A DNA stretch of 64,000 nucleotides from Ensifer adhaerens (GCF_002940685.1 NZ_PNFP01000004.1:124001-188000); one strand, 5' to 3'. Counted from the first letter of the stretch, positions 26,071-35,776 are shown. The notes: generated by a model not told the origin, from the sequence alone. Numbers and translations: made by a program.

Positions 26071-26739
26071 ATGCGCGTCAAAGATGTAATGACGACTGTT
26101 GTCGTCAAGCTGTCCCCTGACAACAGTGTCAGACAAGCAGCCCGGATCATGCTCGATAATCATGTCAGCGGCCTCCCCGTCGTCGACGATGCGGGTGTTC
26201 TCGTCGGCATTCTCAGTGAGGGGGATCTCATCCGGCGCACGGAGCTCGGTTGGGGTGGCCCGACTGCGGCCGATGCGACGCTCGCCGCAGATGAACGCGC
26301 TCACGCCTATGTACGGCGCTCCTCCTGGCGCGTTGGCGACGCCATGACGGCCAATCCCGTGACAATTGACGAGCATGCGCCGATCGGGCGGGTTGCGGCA
26401 CTGATGCAGGATCGTGGGATCAAGCGCGTTCCGGTGCTTCGCGACGGCCGACTGATCGGGATCGTCAGCCGCGCCGACCTGTTGCAGGCGATCTTGTCAG
26501 CCAAGCAAGACGACACGGCTGCCGGCGATGATGCGATCCGCCGCAGCATTCTCATTCGACTTGGCGAGAACACAGGCCTCGAAGGACTGGATATCAAGGT
26601 CGCGGTGTCCGACGGCGTGGTGCATCTGTGGGGCAATGTCGAGACCGACGATTGCCGCAGGGCTGCACGGATCCTGGCCGAGGGGGTGCGTGGCGTCAGG
26701 GGGGTGGTGGAGCACTATTCGGAACCCTACCCGCAATAG
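26071..26739 (+). CDS. CBS-BON domain protein
   Basis: 222 residues: two CBS domains (about 7-62 and 92-150, each with a SxGDLIR or SRADLL end) and a C-terminal BON domain (about 155-222, IKVAVSDGVVHLWGNV). CBS pairs usually bind adenine nucleotides; BON may bind phospholipid membranes. Such proteins are common in stress-related rhizobial loci. GGGAG ribosome site. It lies upstream of phosphoketolase; a 9-bp hairpin follows at 26754. Confidence 0.9.
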   Translation: MRVKDVMTTVVVKLSPDNSVRQAARIMLDNHVSGLPVVDDAGVLVGILSEGDLIRRTELGWGGPTAADATLAADERAHAYVRRSSWRVGDAMTANPVTIDEHAPIGRVAALMQDRGIKRVPVLRDGRLIGIVSRADLLQAILSAKQDDTAAGDDAIRRSILIRLGENTGLEGLDIKVAVSDGVVHLWGNVETDDCRRAARILAEGVRGVRGVVEHYSEPYPQ

Positions 26740-26753
26740 CATCGAAGCGAGAC

Positions 26754-26794
26754 GATCGCGGGTCGCGCGTCTCCTCGACGCCTTGCCCGCGATC
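26754..26794 (+). terminator. Hairpin after the CBS-BON gene
   Basis: GATCGCGGG (26754-26762) and CCCGCGATC (26786-26794) form a perfect 9-bp stem with a 23-base loop. Only TT follows, so termination would be weak or factor dependent. Confidence 0.4.
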
Positions 26795-26956
26795 TTGAAC
26801 CGGCACGAATGATCCCTGTTGTTGCCGAGCGTAGGAGCGGCGCTTCGAGCGCCGGGCAACTGCGGCGACCTTGCAAACGGACGGCATGAATGCGGCGTGC
26901 AGGACAGCAAGCCGGGAACATTCTCAGAGACAAGTCTTTTCGATCGGGAGGCCCAG

Positions 26957-29413
26957 ATGGTTACGCCTGAAACAGCATCGATGAACGAGACAGCATCCGC
27001 CAAATCGACTTCACCGTTGTCCTCGGACGAGCTCCGCCTGATAGACGCCTATTGGCGTGCTTCGAACTATCTGTCCGTCGGGCAGATCTACCTGCTCGAC
27101 AATCCGCTTCTGCGCCAGCCGCTGAAGCGCGAGCACATCAAGCCGCGTCTGCTCGGCCATTGGGGAACGTCGCCGGGCCTCAACATGCTCTACGTGCATC
27201 TCAACCGCGTGATCAAGCGCGACGATCTCAATATGGTCTATGTGATCGGTCCGGGGCACGGTGGGCCGTCGCTGGTGGCGCATGCCTATCTGGAAGGCAC
27301 CTATAGCGAGGTCTATCCGAACATCGCCGAGGACGCCGAGGGCATGCAGAAGCTCTTCAAGCAGTTCAGTTTCCCCGGCGGCATTCCGAGCCACGTGGCG
27401 CCGGAAACGCCAGGCAGCTTCCATGAGGGTGGCGAACTGGGCTATGCGCTCAGCCACGCCTACGGCGCCGCCTTCGACAATCCCGATCTGGTCGTCGCCT
27501 GCATCGTCGGCGATGGCGAGGCCGAGACCGGGCCGCTTGCGACCAGCTGGCAGAGCAACAAGTTCTTGAACCCTGCCCGCGACGGCTGCGTGCTGCCGAT
27601 CCTGCATCTGAACGGCTACAAGATCGCCAATCCCTGTTTCCTCGCCCGCATTCCGCACGAAGAGCTCAAGAAGTTCTTCGAGGGCATGGGCTACAAGCCC
27701 TATTTCGTCGAAGGGCATGACCCGCAAGCGGTGCACCAGCAACTGGCCGGCGTGCTCGATACGGCGATGGCCGAGATCCGGCAGATCTGGGACGACGCTC
27801 GCGTCAGGGGCAATCTCAAGCGGCCCGCCTGGCCGATGATCGTCTTTCGTACGCCCAAGGGCTGGACCTGCCCCGCGGAAATCGACGGCAAGAAATGCGA
27901 GGACTACTGGCGCTCGCACCAGGTGCCGATGGGCGAGATGGACAAGCCCGAGCACATTCGCATCCTGGAACAATGGATGAAGAGCTACCGGCCCGACGAG
28001 CTCTTCAGCAACGAAGGTCGGTTGAAGCCCGAGATCGCAGCGCTCGCGCCATCAGGCCATCGCCGCATGAGCGACAATCCGCACGCCAATGGCGGGCTGC
28101 TGCTACGCGACCTGAAGATGCCGGCGTTCCGGGACTATGCCGTCGACGTGCCGCGTCCCGGCGCAACGACGGTGGAAGCGGCCCGGGTGATGGGCAAGTT
28201 CCTGCGCGACGTGATGAAAAACAACATGGATGCGAAGAACTTCCGCCTGTTCAGCCCGGACGAAAACAACTCCAACCGCTGGCAGGATGTGCTCGAGGTC
28301 ACCAATCGCTGCTACATGGCCGAGATCTATCCGGAGGACGACCACCTGTCACCGGACGGGCGGATCATGGAGGTCTTGAGTGAACACCAGTGCCAGGGCT
28401 GGCTCGAAGGCTATCTCTTGACCGGGCGTCACGGCTTCTTCTCCTGTTACGAAGCCTTCATCCACATCATCGATTCCATGTTCAACCAGCACGCCAAATG
28501 GCTGAAGGTCTGCAACGAAATCCCCTGGCGCCGGCCGGTGGCGTCGCTGAACTACTTCCTCAGCTCCCATGTCTGGCGACAGGACCATAACGGCTTCAGC
28601 CACCAGGATCCGGGCTTCATCGACCACGTCGTCAACAAGAAGGCAGAGGTGGTTCGCGTCTACCTGCCACCGGATGCCAACACGCTGCTGTCTGTCACCG
28701 ACCATTGCCTGCGCAGCCGCAACTACATCAACGTCGTCGTCGCCGGCAAACAGCCCGGGCCGCAATGGCTGACGATGGAGCAGGCCGTGCGTCATTGCAG
28801 CATGGGCGTGAGCATATGGGACTGGGCAAGCAACGATGCCAACAGCGAGCCGGATGTCGTCATGGCCTGCTGCGGCGACGTTCCGACGCTGGAAACACTG
28901 GCTGCGGTGCAATTGCTGCGCGAGCACCTGCCGGAGGTGAAGGTGCGCGTCGTCAACGTCGTCAACCTGATGAAGCTGCAGCCGGCGGAAGAGCACCCGC
29001 ATGGTCTCTCCGACCGGGATTTCGATGGCATCTTCACGCGCGACAAGCCGATCATCTTCGCCTTCCACGGCTATCCCTGGCTGATCCATCGCCTCACCTA
29101 CCGGCGCACCAACCACGGCAACCTGCATGTTCGCGGCTACAAGGAAGAAGGCACGACGACGACGCCCTTCGACATGGTGGTGCTCAACGAGCTCGACCGA
29201 TTCCATCTCGCCGGCGATGCTATTGACCGCCTGCCGCAGCTCGGCGCCCGCGCTGCCTATTTCAAGCAGGCGATCCAGGCCAAGCTGATCGAGCATCGGG
29301 AGTATATCGAGAAGCACGGCGACGACATGCCGTCGATCAGCGGCTGGAAGTGGGGCCTCAAGGACGCGCAGCAGGCGAAGCCGACGACGTCGACCGAAGG
29401 CGACAATGTCTAG
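26957..29413 (+). CDS. xfp: Phosphoketolase (xylulose-5-P/fructose-6-P)
   Basis: 818 residues; thiamine-diphosphate enzyme that splits xylulose-5-P (or fructose-6-P) with phosphate to acetyl phosphate plus a triose (or tetrose) phosphate. Family motifs: [21 protein letters not shown] near residue 78, the ThDP motif [14 protein letters not shown], and [13 protein letters not shown]. Start ATG 26957 is behind GGGAGG. GGAAC with TT 18 bases on (26915-26939) loosely resembles a stress promoter. It is followed by the glucoamylase-family and degenerate ABC genes on the same strand. Confidence 0.96.
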   Translation: MVTPETASMNETASAKSTSPLSSDELRLIDAYWRASNYLSVGQIYLLDNPLLRQPLKREHIKPRLLGHWGTSPGLNMLYVHLNRVIKRDDLNMVYVIGPGHGGPSLVAHAYLEGTYSEVYPNIAEDAEGMQKLFKQFSFPGGIPSHVAPETPGSFHEGGELGYALSHAYGAAFDNPDLVVACIVGDGEAETGPLATSWQSNKFLNPARDGCVLPILHLNGYKIANPCFLARIPHEELKKFFEGMGYKPYFVEGHDPQAVHQQLAGVLDTAMAEIRQIWDDARVRGNLKRPAWPMIVFRTPKGWTCPAEIDGKKCEDYWRSHQVPMGEMDKPEHIRILEQWMKSYRPDELFSNEGRLKPEIAALAPSGHRRMSDNPHANGGLLLRDLKMPAFRDYAVDVPRPGATTVEAARVMGKFLRDVMKNNMDAKNFRLFSPDENNSNRWQDVLEVTNRCYMAEIYPEDDHLSPDGRIMEVLSEHQCQGWLEGYLLTGRHGFFSCYEAFIHIIDSMFNQHAKWLKVCNEIPWRRPVASLNYFLSSHVWRQDHNGFSHQDPGFIDHVVNKKAEVVRVYLPPDANTLLSVTDHCLRSRNYINVVVAGKQPGPQWLTMEQAVRHCSMGVSIWDWASNDANSEPDVVMACCGDVPTLETLAAVQLLREHLPEVKVRVVNVVNLMKLQPAEEHPHGLSDRDFDGIFTRDKPIIFAFHGYPWLIHRLTYRRTNHGNLHVRGYKEEGTTTTPFDMVVLNELDRFHLAGDAIDRLPQLGARAAYFKQAIQAKLIEHREYIEKHGDDMPSISGWKWGLKDAQQAKPTTSTEGDNV

Positions 29414-29532
29414 GGACCGTATCGCGTCGGGGTGATCGCCCTGCCCCGGTCTCCCGGGCATGCGAGCCGCTCCGCAAGGAGCGTCTCGCTCCATTCGTTT
29501 TCGGAGCCAACTCGCAACTGCGGCGCGCTGCC

Positions 29533-30852
29533 ATGTCGGAATTGCTGTCGACAGATCCCGAACTGAACCGGATGCCGACCGAGCAGGATCTTGCCCGGTT
29601 GCAGTTCACGACGCTGCTCTATTATCTCCACTGCACCAACCCGGACAACGGCTTGGTGCGTGACAAGACGCAGGAAGACGCACCCGCAAGCATCGCCGCG
29701 GTCGGCATGGCGCTCGCGACGATCCCGGTGCTGGTCGAGCGCGGCATCGTCATTCGCAAGTTCGCCGCAAAGATCGCGCGTCGGCGGCTGCAGTTTCTCC
29801 TTGAGTGCCCGCAAGGGCCGGAGCCCGACGCCTCCGGCTACAAGGGCTTCTTCTACCACTTTCTCGACATCGAGACCGGCCGGCGCGTGTGGGAGTGCGA
29901 GCTTTCGACGATCGACTCCGCCTTCCTGTTTGCGGGTGCCCTGACCGTCGCCGCCTATTTTGACGGCGATGGCGCCGAGGAAGCCGAAATCCGCCGACTG
30001 GCCAACGCGCTTTATGAGCGCGCCGACTGGAACTGGGCCTGCGACCACGGGCTGACGCTCACCCATGGCTGGCGGCCGGAAAACGGCTTCATCCCCTATC
30101 GTTGGCGTGGCTACGACGAGGGACTGCTGCTCTATATCCTCGGTCTCGGCTCGCCCACCCATCCGCTGCCGCCGGAGGCCTATGCCGCCTATACCGAGAG
30201 TTACGACTGGCGGAACCTCTACGGGCGCGAGCTGCTCTATTCGGGACCGCTTTTCACCCACCAGCTCTCGCATATGTGGATCGATTTCCGCGGCATCCGC
30301 GACGAATTCATGCGCGAGCACAACAGCGACTACTTCCAAAACAGCCGGCACGCGACCTTCGTCCAGCAGGAATATGCCATTCGCAATCCGCTGAATTTCG
30401 TCGGCTATGGCGAACATTGCTGGGGTTTCACGGCAAGCGACGGTCCGGGCTGGACCAAGCGTACCGTGAACGGCGTCGAGCGGGAGTTCTTCGACTATAT
30501 CGCCCGCGGAGCGCCCTTCGGTCCAGATGACGGCACCGTGTCGCCCTGGGCGGTCGTCGCTTCCCTGCCGTTTGCACCAGAGATCGTCATCCCGACAGTC
30601 TGGAACTGCGCCCGCATGAATCTCGGCATGACCCGGCTTTACGGCTTCAAGCCCTCCTTCAATCGGAGCTTTCCGGTGGAAGGAACCGATTCCGGCTGGT
30701 GGGTCAGCCCCTACCATTTCGGCATCGACCAGGGGCCCGTGGTGCTGATGATCGAGAACTACAGGACCGGTTTGCTCTGGAACATCATGCGCCGCTGCGA
30801 GCCGCTGGTGGTGGGTTTGCGGCGGGCAGGCTTTTCCGGCGGTTGGCTCTGA
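29533..30852 (+). CDS. Glucoamylase-family (COG5368-type) protein
   Basis: 439 residues, no signal peptide. The pattern W-x-F-x-PYRW-x-GYDEGLLLYILGLGSPTHP (about residues 180-210) and the late DSGWWVSPYHFGIDQGP match the Glycoamylase domain, an alpha/alpha toroid related to the C-terminal part of cyclic beta-glucan synthases. That suggests it acts on a beta-glucan or other oligosaccharide, probably in the cytoplasm. ATG at 29533 has only a weak ribosome site (GCGCTGCC). It follows xfp by 119 bp and precedes the ABC gene by 25 bp. Confidence 0.85.
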   Translation: MSELLSTDPELNRMPTEQDLARLQFTTLLYYLHCTNPDNGLVRDKTQEDAPASIAAVGMALATIPVLVERGIVIRKFAAKIARRRLQFLLECPQGPEPDASGYKGFFYHFLDIETGRRVWECELSTIDSAFLFAGALTVAAYFDGDGAEEAEIRRLANALYERADWNWACDHGLTLTHGWRPENGFIPYRWRGYDEGLLLYILGLGSPTHPLPPEAYAAYTESYDWRNLYGRELLYSGPLFTHQLSHMWIDFRGIRDEFMREHNSDYFQNSRHATFVQQEYAIRNPLNFVGYGEHCWGFTASDGPGWTKRTVNGVEREFFDYIARGAPFGPDDGTVSPWAVVASLPFAPEIVIPTVWNCARMNLGMTRLYGFKPSFNRSFPVEGTDSGWWVSPYHFGIDQGPVVLMIENYRTGLLWNIMRRCEPLVVGLRRAGFSGGWL

Positions 30853-30877
30853 CGGCCACAGCAACAAAGGTGCTCTG

Positions 30878-32551
30878 ATGGACAACCAGCCAGTGCCGAT
30901 CAGAACAACCGCACTTCGCTTCGCACGGGCTGTCCGGATGCTGTTGACCTCCGAAGTCGGCGGCCGGGCCAGGTTGATGTTTGCCGGGCTCGTGGGCCTG
31001 CTCTTCGGCCTGAATGGGCTGAACGTCGTCAACAACTACGTCGGCCGAAATTTCATGACGGCGATCGCCGAGCGCCAGATGAACGAGTTCATCCGGCAAG
31101 CGGTTTTCTACGTCTGTGTCTTTGCGGTGCTCACCGTCACCGGCGTTATCGCACGTTTTGTCGAAGAACGACTGGCGCTGCTGTGGCGTGAATTCATGAC
31201 GAGACGCGCCGTCGATCTCTATCTGGAGGATGAGACCTATTATCGCGTGGAAGTCTCGGGGACGCTAAGCAATCCGGACCAGCGAATATCCGAAGACATC
31301 CAGGCGTTCACCGTCACCACGCTCTCCTACATCATCATGCTGTTCAGCAGCACGCTGACGGTGGTGACGTTCTCAGGCGTGCTCTGGTCGATCAGCCCGC
31401 TGCTGTTTGCCGTCGCCGTTTTCTATGCCGCCTGCGGCTCGTACATGACGATCGTGCTGGGTCGCCCGCTGATCGGCCTGAACTATGAGCGGCTCGACAA
31501 GGAGGCGAACCTCCGATCCAGCCTCATGCACCTGCGCGAAAACGCAGAAGCGGTGATGGTGGCCGGCGTCGAAGGACAGCAGAAGACAAGATTGCTACAT
31601 CGCCTCGACGCATTGGTCGTCAACATCCTGACGATTACTGCCGTCAACCGGAACCTGGCCTACTTTACCAGCGGCTATAACTGGATGATCCAGATCATCC
31701 CGGACTTGATCATCGCTCCGGCCTTCATGCGCGGCGAAATCGAATTCGGGGTGATTACCCAATCGGGTGCTGCCTTTGCGATGCTTGTCGGCGCATTCTC
31801 GCTGATCGTCCGGCAATTCAACTCGATCTCGAATTTCGCCGCCGTCGTTTCCCGGCTGAGCGCCTTGCTGGAGGCGATCGAGCAGAGCCGAAAACACAGC
31901 GTCTCCGGTATCGAGCTGGTGAAGCAAGATGGCGATCTGGTCTTCGACCAGGTGACGTTCGGATCAACGGGTGGACAGCCATTGCTTCGCGATCTGTCGC
32001 TCGCGCTCCCGACGGGAACGCCTGCGCTGATCTCAGGGCCGCACGCGGCTGCGGGTGCTGCCCTCTTCCGGGCAACCGCGGGAATTCCGACCGCTGGCAC
32101 CGGGCGGATCGAGCGCCCGGAAAATCTGATGTTTCTGCCGCAGCGACCCTATCTGCCACCGGGTTCGGTGCGGCAATACCTTCTGCCACCTGAAAACTCC
32201 GACGGCATCTCCGATCGTCAGGTGCTCGAGGTCTTGCGCAGCCTCGGCCTCGATGGACTCGCCGACGGTGCCGAGGGACTGGAGAAGGAGCCGGACCGGG
32301 ACATGTCCTTGCGCGACCAGCAACTGCTGGCGGTCGCGAAGGTGCTGCTCGCCCGTCCACGATATGTCTTTCTCGACCGGATCGAGGCAACGCTTGGTCG
32401 TGAAGCCTTCCGCAGCGCCCTGAGGCTTTTCTGTGAGAGTTCGATCACCTGCATCAACAACGGCGAGGAAGGCGATACGCGCGACCTTTACTGTGCCTTG
32501 CTGGATTGCCGGGAGGATGGCAGCTGGACGTGGACAGACGATCGGACTTGA
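30878..32551 (+). CDS. ABC transporter fusion (YddA/SbmA-like) with a degenerate ATPase domain
   Basis: 557 residues: membrane domain of the SbmA/BacA-ABCD type (about 30-335, spans near 33-52, 75-95, 147-190, 262-310), then a nucleotide-binding domain (about 350-540). Walker A is GPHAAAGAA at 387-395, without the invariant Lys; the signature is MSLRDQQLL; Walker B keeps Asp500 but lacks the catalytic Glu; the H-loop His is missing. The Q-loop (FLPQRPYLPPGS) remains. It ought to bind or hydrolyse ATP poorly, perhaps a regulatory or non-transporting paralogue. Same strand as xfp and the glucoamylase gene. Confidence 0.88.
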   Translation: MDNQPVPIRTTALRFARAVRMLLTSEVGGRARLMFAGLVGLLFGLNGLNVVNNYVGRNFMTAIAERQMNEFIRQAVFYVCVFAVLTVTGVIARFVEERLALLWREFMTRRAVDLYLEDETYYRVEVSGTLSNPDQRISEDIQAFTVTTLSYIIMLFSSTLTVVTFSGVLWSISPLLFAVAVFYAACGSYMTIVLGRPLIGLNYERLDKEANLRSSLMHLRENAEAVMVAGVEGQQKTRLLHRLDALVVNILTITAVNRNLAYFTSGYNWMIQIIPDLIIAPAFMRGEIEFGVITQSGAAFAMLVGAFSLIVRQFNSISNFAAVVSRLSALLEAIEQSRKHSVSGIELVKQDGDLVFDQVTFGSTGGQPLLRDLSLALPTGTPALISGPHAAAGAALFRATAGIPTAGTGRIERPENLMFLPQRPYLPPGSVRQYLLPPENSDGISDRQVLEVLRSLGLDGLADGAEGLEKEPDRDMSLRDQQLLAVAKVLLARPRYVFLDRIEATLGREAFRSALRLFCESSITCINNGEEGDTRDLYCALLDCREDGSWTWTDDRT

Positions 32552-32557
32552 TCAGCC

Positions 32558-32662
32558 CTTAAAGCGCGTCGCGATCTTTCAGATTCGCTCCGTGCGCTTT
32601 AAGTTATTGATTTATCGCATGTCGTTATCGCAGAACCGCTGTGCACTTTTGCGCGACATGCT
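32558..32662. repeat. RIME1-like intergenic mosaic element
   Basis: Two palindromes in tandem: CTTAAAGCGC (32558-32567) with GCGCTTTAAG (32594-32603), and GCATGTCG (32617-32624) with CGACATGC (32654-32661). Total about 105 bp. The layout and sequence match the rhizobial RIME1 element as I remember it (about 108 bp, two palindromes). Confidence 0.8.
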
Positions 32663-32756
32663 CCAAGTCACCGATCTCGGCGCCCCCTCAAGAGCGCCGT
32701 CCGACCGCATACCCGGCTTGAGCCATCGCCCGAGTGATCGATCGGAACGATCGAAC

Positions 32757-32882
32757 TTACCGCGGAGCAACAATACCCTGGTAATAGTCGCCATCGCCGC
32801 CGACGACACGCGGCGGACCACCGGCGGTTTGCGAACAGGCGGCCAGCGTGGCGAGCGTGAGCAGCAATACGATCGTTCTCAT
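32757..32882 (-). CDS. Small lipoprotein (41 aa)
   Basis: ATG 32882 behind AAGGGG. The product has a short signal and lipobox LAAC (Cys16), leaving a 26-residue mature part (Gly- and Pro-rich, DGDYYQGIVAPR at the end). It lies between the RIME1-like element and a small membrane-protein gene. Tiny lipoproteins like this occur widely in rhizobia; function unknown. In-frame sequence upstream to 33011 is not part of it. Confidence 0.7.
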   Translation of the reverse strand: MRTIVLLLTLATLAACSQTAGGPPRVVGGDGDYYQGIVAPR

Positions 32883-33079
32883 GAAGTCGGTCCCCTTCTG
32901 GCCTGCGTTCCGGCTATGTCCTTGAGACTTGGGAGAATCTGCGGCGGAGCCGGTTGGAAAACAAGTACTAAAATGGTGGTATAACAAAAAGTATGATCGT
33001 TGAAGATGCAATCTGCATCGACCGCCGCCCGCTATGGGGCGGCAATCCGGACACGGTCAACAATGGATGAATGCGCCGC

Positions 33080-33322
33080 CTAGATCGGGTGCTGCCGGTT
33101 CGTCTGTTCGCGCTCTCTCCAGTACTGGAGCCGAAGTCGCGGCGCCATGATCCAGGCGATGAACGGCGTGATGAGGAAACAGCTGACGACCACGACCGGG
33201 ATCGCATATTTCGCGTTGGCCGTCAGGGCCGGCACCGAGAGAACGATCAGGATCCCGATGGCGAACAGGATGGCATTGATCATCAAGCCGACCATGATCG
33301 CGAGTTGCAGGCGGACGGACAT
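33080..33322 (-). CDS. Small membrane protein with two spans (80 aa)
   Basis: ATG 33322 preceded by GGGAGG. Hydrophobic segments at about 6-30 and 39-60, then a basic tail (RLRLQYWREREQTNRQ). No family recognised. It lies back to back with the CbpA-type gene (233 bp apart). Confidence 0.7.
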   Translation of the reverse strand: MSVRLQLAIMVGLMINAILFAIGILIVLSVPALTANAKYAIPVVVVSCFLITPFIAWIMAPRLRLQYWREREQTNRQHPI

Positions 33323-33555
33323 TTCGACCTCCCGAAGCTTCGGGGCGGTACGCCCCTTGAGCGTTTGTTTGCGCGGCTGATTGTAGCAGACTGCCTGGTT
33401 TCGCGAAATGGTGGAGCGCGCGTGGCCTCCCGCCCCTGTCGCGGGCGCAAATCTGCACTATGCTCTTAGGCGAGCGATTGAAGGTGCACGGGGTCAGGGC
33501 CGGCAAGGCTTGGCGCACGGTTTTCATCGATCCGCTCTCGTCTGAAGGAGATCGC

Positions 33556-34467
33556 ATGACGAGCCCATACGAAACGCTCGGTGTCAGCCGCGACGCGACG
33601 CAGAAGGACATCCAGAGCGCCTATCGCAAGCTTGCCAAGAAGTTGCACCCGGACCTCAATCCGGGCGATAAGGGTGCCGAGGACCGCTTCAAGTCCGTTT
33701 CGGCGGCCTATGCCTTGCTTGGCGACGAAGACAAGCGCGGGAAATACGACCGCGGAGAGATCGACGAGACGGGTGCGGAAACCCCACCCCGGCACTATTA
33801 TCGCGACTATGCCCAATCGGGGGATACGGGCGGACGGTACGAAAGCGCGCACGGCTTTTCCGATTTTGCCGAAGGCGACGATATCTTCTCCAGTTTCTTT
33901 TCGCGCCGCGCCGGCGGGCAGCAACGCCAGCGTGGTCGGGATGCGCATTTCTCGATGGAGATCGGTTTTCTCGATGCGGCCAACGGCACCAAGACGCAGA
34001 TCAACCTGCCGGGCGGTGGTCCGGCGCTCGACCTCACCATTCCGCCCGGCACGCGCGACGGCCAGACCCTGAGGCTGCGCGGCAAGGGCGAGGCCGGCTT
34101 CAACGGCGCGCCGGCGGGCGATGCGCTGATCGACATTCGTGTCCGCCCTCACCCGCTGTTTTCAGCTGACGGCGACGATGTACGCTACGAGGTGCCGATC
34201 TCGCTCAGCGAGGCCGTGCTTGGCGGCAAGATCCGCGTTCCGACGATCGATGGCGCCGTCAACGTTACGATCCCGCCGCACTCAAACACTGGCAAGACGC
34301 TGCGTCTGAAGGGCAAGGGGCTCCACAAGACCGGCGGCGGCCATGGCGATGCCTATGTCAGCCTGAAGATCGTGCTGCCACAGGCGCCCGATCCGGCGCT
34401 TTCCGCCTTCGTCGAAGGCTGGGCTGCCGGAAAGGCGGAAGATCCGCGCAAGGGCATGGGAGGATAA
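33556..34467 (+). CDS. CbpA-type DnaJ-domain co-chaperone
   Basis: 303 residues from ATG 33556 (GAAGGAG). J domain 4-68 with HPD at 31-33; a Gly/Phe-poor linker; two C-terminal peptide-binding beta domains from about 130. No zinc-finger cysteines, so it is CbpA-type rather than DnaJ. It stimulates DnaK. It is followed after 3 bp by a CbpM-like modulator gene, the usual partner. Confidence 0.93.
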   Translation: MTSPYETLGVSRDATQKDIQSAYRKLAKKLHPDLNPGDKGAEDRFKSVSAAYALLGDEDKRGKYDRGEIDETGAETPPRHYYRDYAQSGDTGGRYESAHGFSDFAEGDDIFSSFFSRRAGGQQRQRGRDAHFSMEIGFLDAANGTKTQINLPGGGPALDLTIPPGTRDGQTLRLRGKGEAGFNGAPAGDALIDIRVRPHPLFSADGDDVRYEVPISLSEAVLGGKIRVPTIDGAVNVTIPPHSNTGKTLRLKGKGLHKTGGGHGDAYVSLKIVLPQAPDPALSAFVEGWAAGKAEDPRKGMGG

Positions 34468-34470
34468 CCT

Positions 34471-34785
34471 ATGAACGACCGTGAATTCTGCGAACATCTC
34501 GACATCGAGGTCAAGGTTCTGCGCATCTGGGTCGAGCAGCGCTGGCTGATGCCCCAGGAGGCGGAGGCCGGCTGGCTGTTCGAGGATGCCGATCTTGCAC
34601 GCGCACGGCTGATCCAGGATCTGACGGGCCCCATGGGTGTCAATGACGACGGCGTCGACGTGGCCATGCGACTGCTCGACCAGGTCCACAGCCTGCGCGG
34701 CCGGCTGAGCGTGTTGATGAACGCCATACGCTCCCAGGAGCCGGCGGTTCAAAGGCTCATCCTGTCGAGCACCGAGGAGGATTAG
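34471..34785 (+). CDS. CbpM-like chaperone modulator
   Basis: 104 residues with a MerR-like N-terminal helix-turn-helix (REFCEHLDIEVKVLRIWVEQ) and a C-terminal helical region (VAMRLLDQVHSLRGRL). In E. coli CbpM binds and inhibits the CbpA J domain. The gene starts 3 bp after cbpA-type and ends overlapping by 3 bp with the convergent NTF2-like gene (34782). Confidence 0.88.
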   Translation: MNDREFCEHLDIEVKVLRIWVEQRWLMPQEAEAGWLFEDADLARARLIQDLTGPMGVNDDGVDVAMRLLDQVHSLRGRLSVLMNAIRSQEPAVQRLILSSTEED

Positions 34786-35210
34786 ACGACGACCGGTTCG
34801 TTCAGCAGTCCGATCGTTTCGGCGACGAACAGGGTGTCGACGAATTCCGTCAGATCGACGATCCGACCGTCTCGGAAGGTGAACTTGTCGATGATTTCCG
34901 TTCGCTCGCGGGCCTGCGTCGGGATGTATCGGACAAAGCCGGCGCGGTGGACGACGATGGTATCGCCATCGGCGAAACAGCCGAGCATCTCCATCTCGCT
35001 TAGATCCCAGTTCTCGACGAGTGCCGCGAAACTGCCGCGCACCGTTTCCGGTGTGTTGACCGCGAGCGCCATGGCACTGAGCCTGCCGGTACCGACGATG
35101 CGGAAGCTGAAGTCCGGATCGAGTTGCGCCATCATCGTGTCGAGATCGTTGACGTTGCGGGCGAGATAGAGGGCCCGCACCCTGGTTTCCAGCACGTTTC
35201 GCTCGGTCAT
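34782..35210 (-). CDS. SnoaL/NTF2-like protein
   Basis: 142 residues from ATG 35210 (GAGG upstream). NTF2-like pattern: VRALYLARNVNDLDTMMAQLDPDFSFRIVG and a late RDGRIVDLTEFVDT strand. These domains serve as small-molecule isomerases or ketosteroid-type enzymes, or bind ligands; substrate unknown. Convergent with cbpM; stops overlap. Confidence 0.85.
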   Translation of the reverse strand: MTERNVLETRVRALYLARNVNDLDTMMAQLDPDFSFRIVGTGRLSAMALAVNTPETVRGSFAALVENWDLSEMEMLGCFADGDTIVVHRAGFVRYIPTQARERTEIIDKFTFRDGRIVDLTEFVDTLFVAETIGLLNEPVVV

Positions 35211-35339
35211 AGCAGCCTCTCCGCTTCTATCTGGACGAGTGTGAGTGAACTTTAGCATTATTGCAAGTATAGGGTCCCGTTTCGAATTCTCTCGCCGCAA
35301 GTGCCAACAAATCAGCGGTCGTTAGGATTTTATTAAAAG

Positions 35340-35365
35340 GCAGGCGTCGGTTTTTACACGCCTGC
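35340..35365. other. Hairpin before the 119-residue protein gene
   Basis: GCAGGCGT (35340-35347) and ACGCCTGC (35358-35365) form an 8-bp stem with a 10-base loop containing five T. It is 50 bp before the GTG at 35417; could be a leader structure or a weak terminator. Confidence 0.4.
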
Positions 35366-35416
35366 AAGTGGAGTTGAGCGACAAGGATGGATTGACAACG
35401 GCAAGGCAGGAAAGAC

Positions 35417-35776
35417 GTGACACAGGTCGTCACAGTATCCGCGACAACGGCGGCCTATGCAGCGGAAGCGCTGAAGCCGTCTGCGCGCGTGCGTGGCGAC
35501 GGTCCGACCGATGAGGCCATCACGTTGCTTTCGACCAAGCGCACCGAACAACCGGCCCTGACGCCGGTGTCGATCCCGAAAACGAAGGGCGCCCTGCCCC
35601 TGAATTTCATGCTGACGACTGCGGATGGACGGCTGCCGGAGCGCTCGGAAGCGGAAGCCTTGCGCCGCTATCTGGAGTTCATGCGCGACGCAGACGACGA
35701 CGGCTCCGAGAAGAGGGACGATGAAGGCCGGCAGGATGAACCGGCCGGCCAGGAGGATGAAAGCGACGCCGCCTGA
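35417..35776 (+). CDS. Uncharacterised acidic-tailed protein
   Basis: 119 residues, GTG start, AGGAA ribosome site. N-terminal half is mixed; residues about 95-119 are almost all Asp, Glu, Gly, Arg (DADDDGSEKRDDEGRQDE). No family recognised. The segment TTADGRLPERSEAEALRRYLEFM suggests a helical core. Convergent with the copper gene downstream. Moderate confidence that it is real. Confidence 0.55.
   Translation: MTQVVTVSATTAAYAAEALKPSARVRGDGPTDEAITLLSTKRTEQPALTPVSIPKTKGALPLNFMLTTADGRLPERSEAEALRRYLEFMRDADDDGSEKRDDEGRQDEPAGQEDESDAA

Noticed and set aside
26740-26956. N-terminal extension of phosphoketolase from ATG 26819
   Set aside because: The first 46 codons do not resemble the family; ATG 26957 has a strong GGGAGG site.
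29468-29483. Hairpin CGCTCC-GCAA-GGAGCG after phosphoketolase
   Set aside because: Only 6 bp without a T-tract; too weak to call a terminator.
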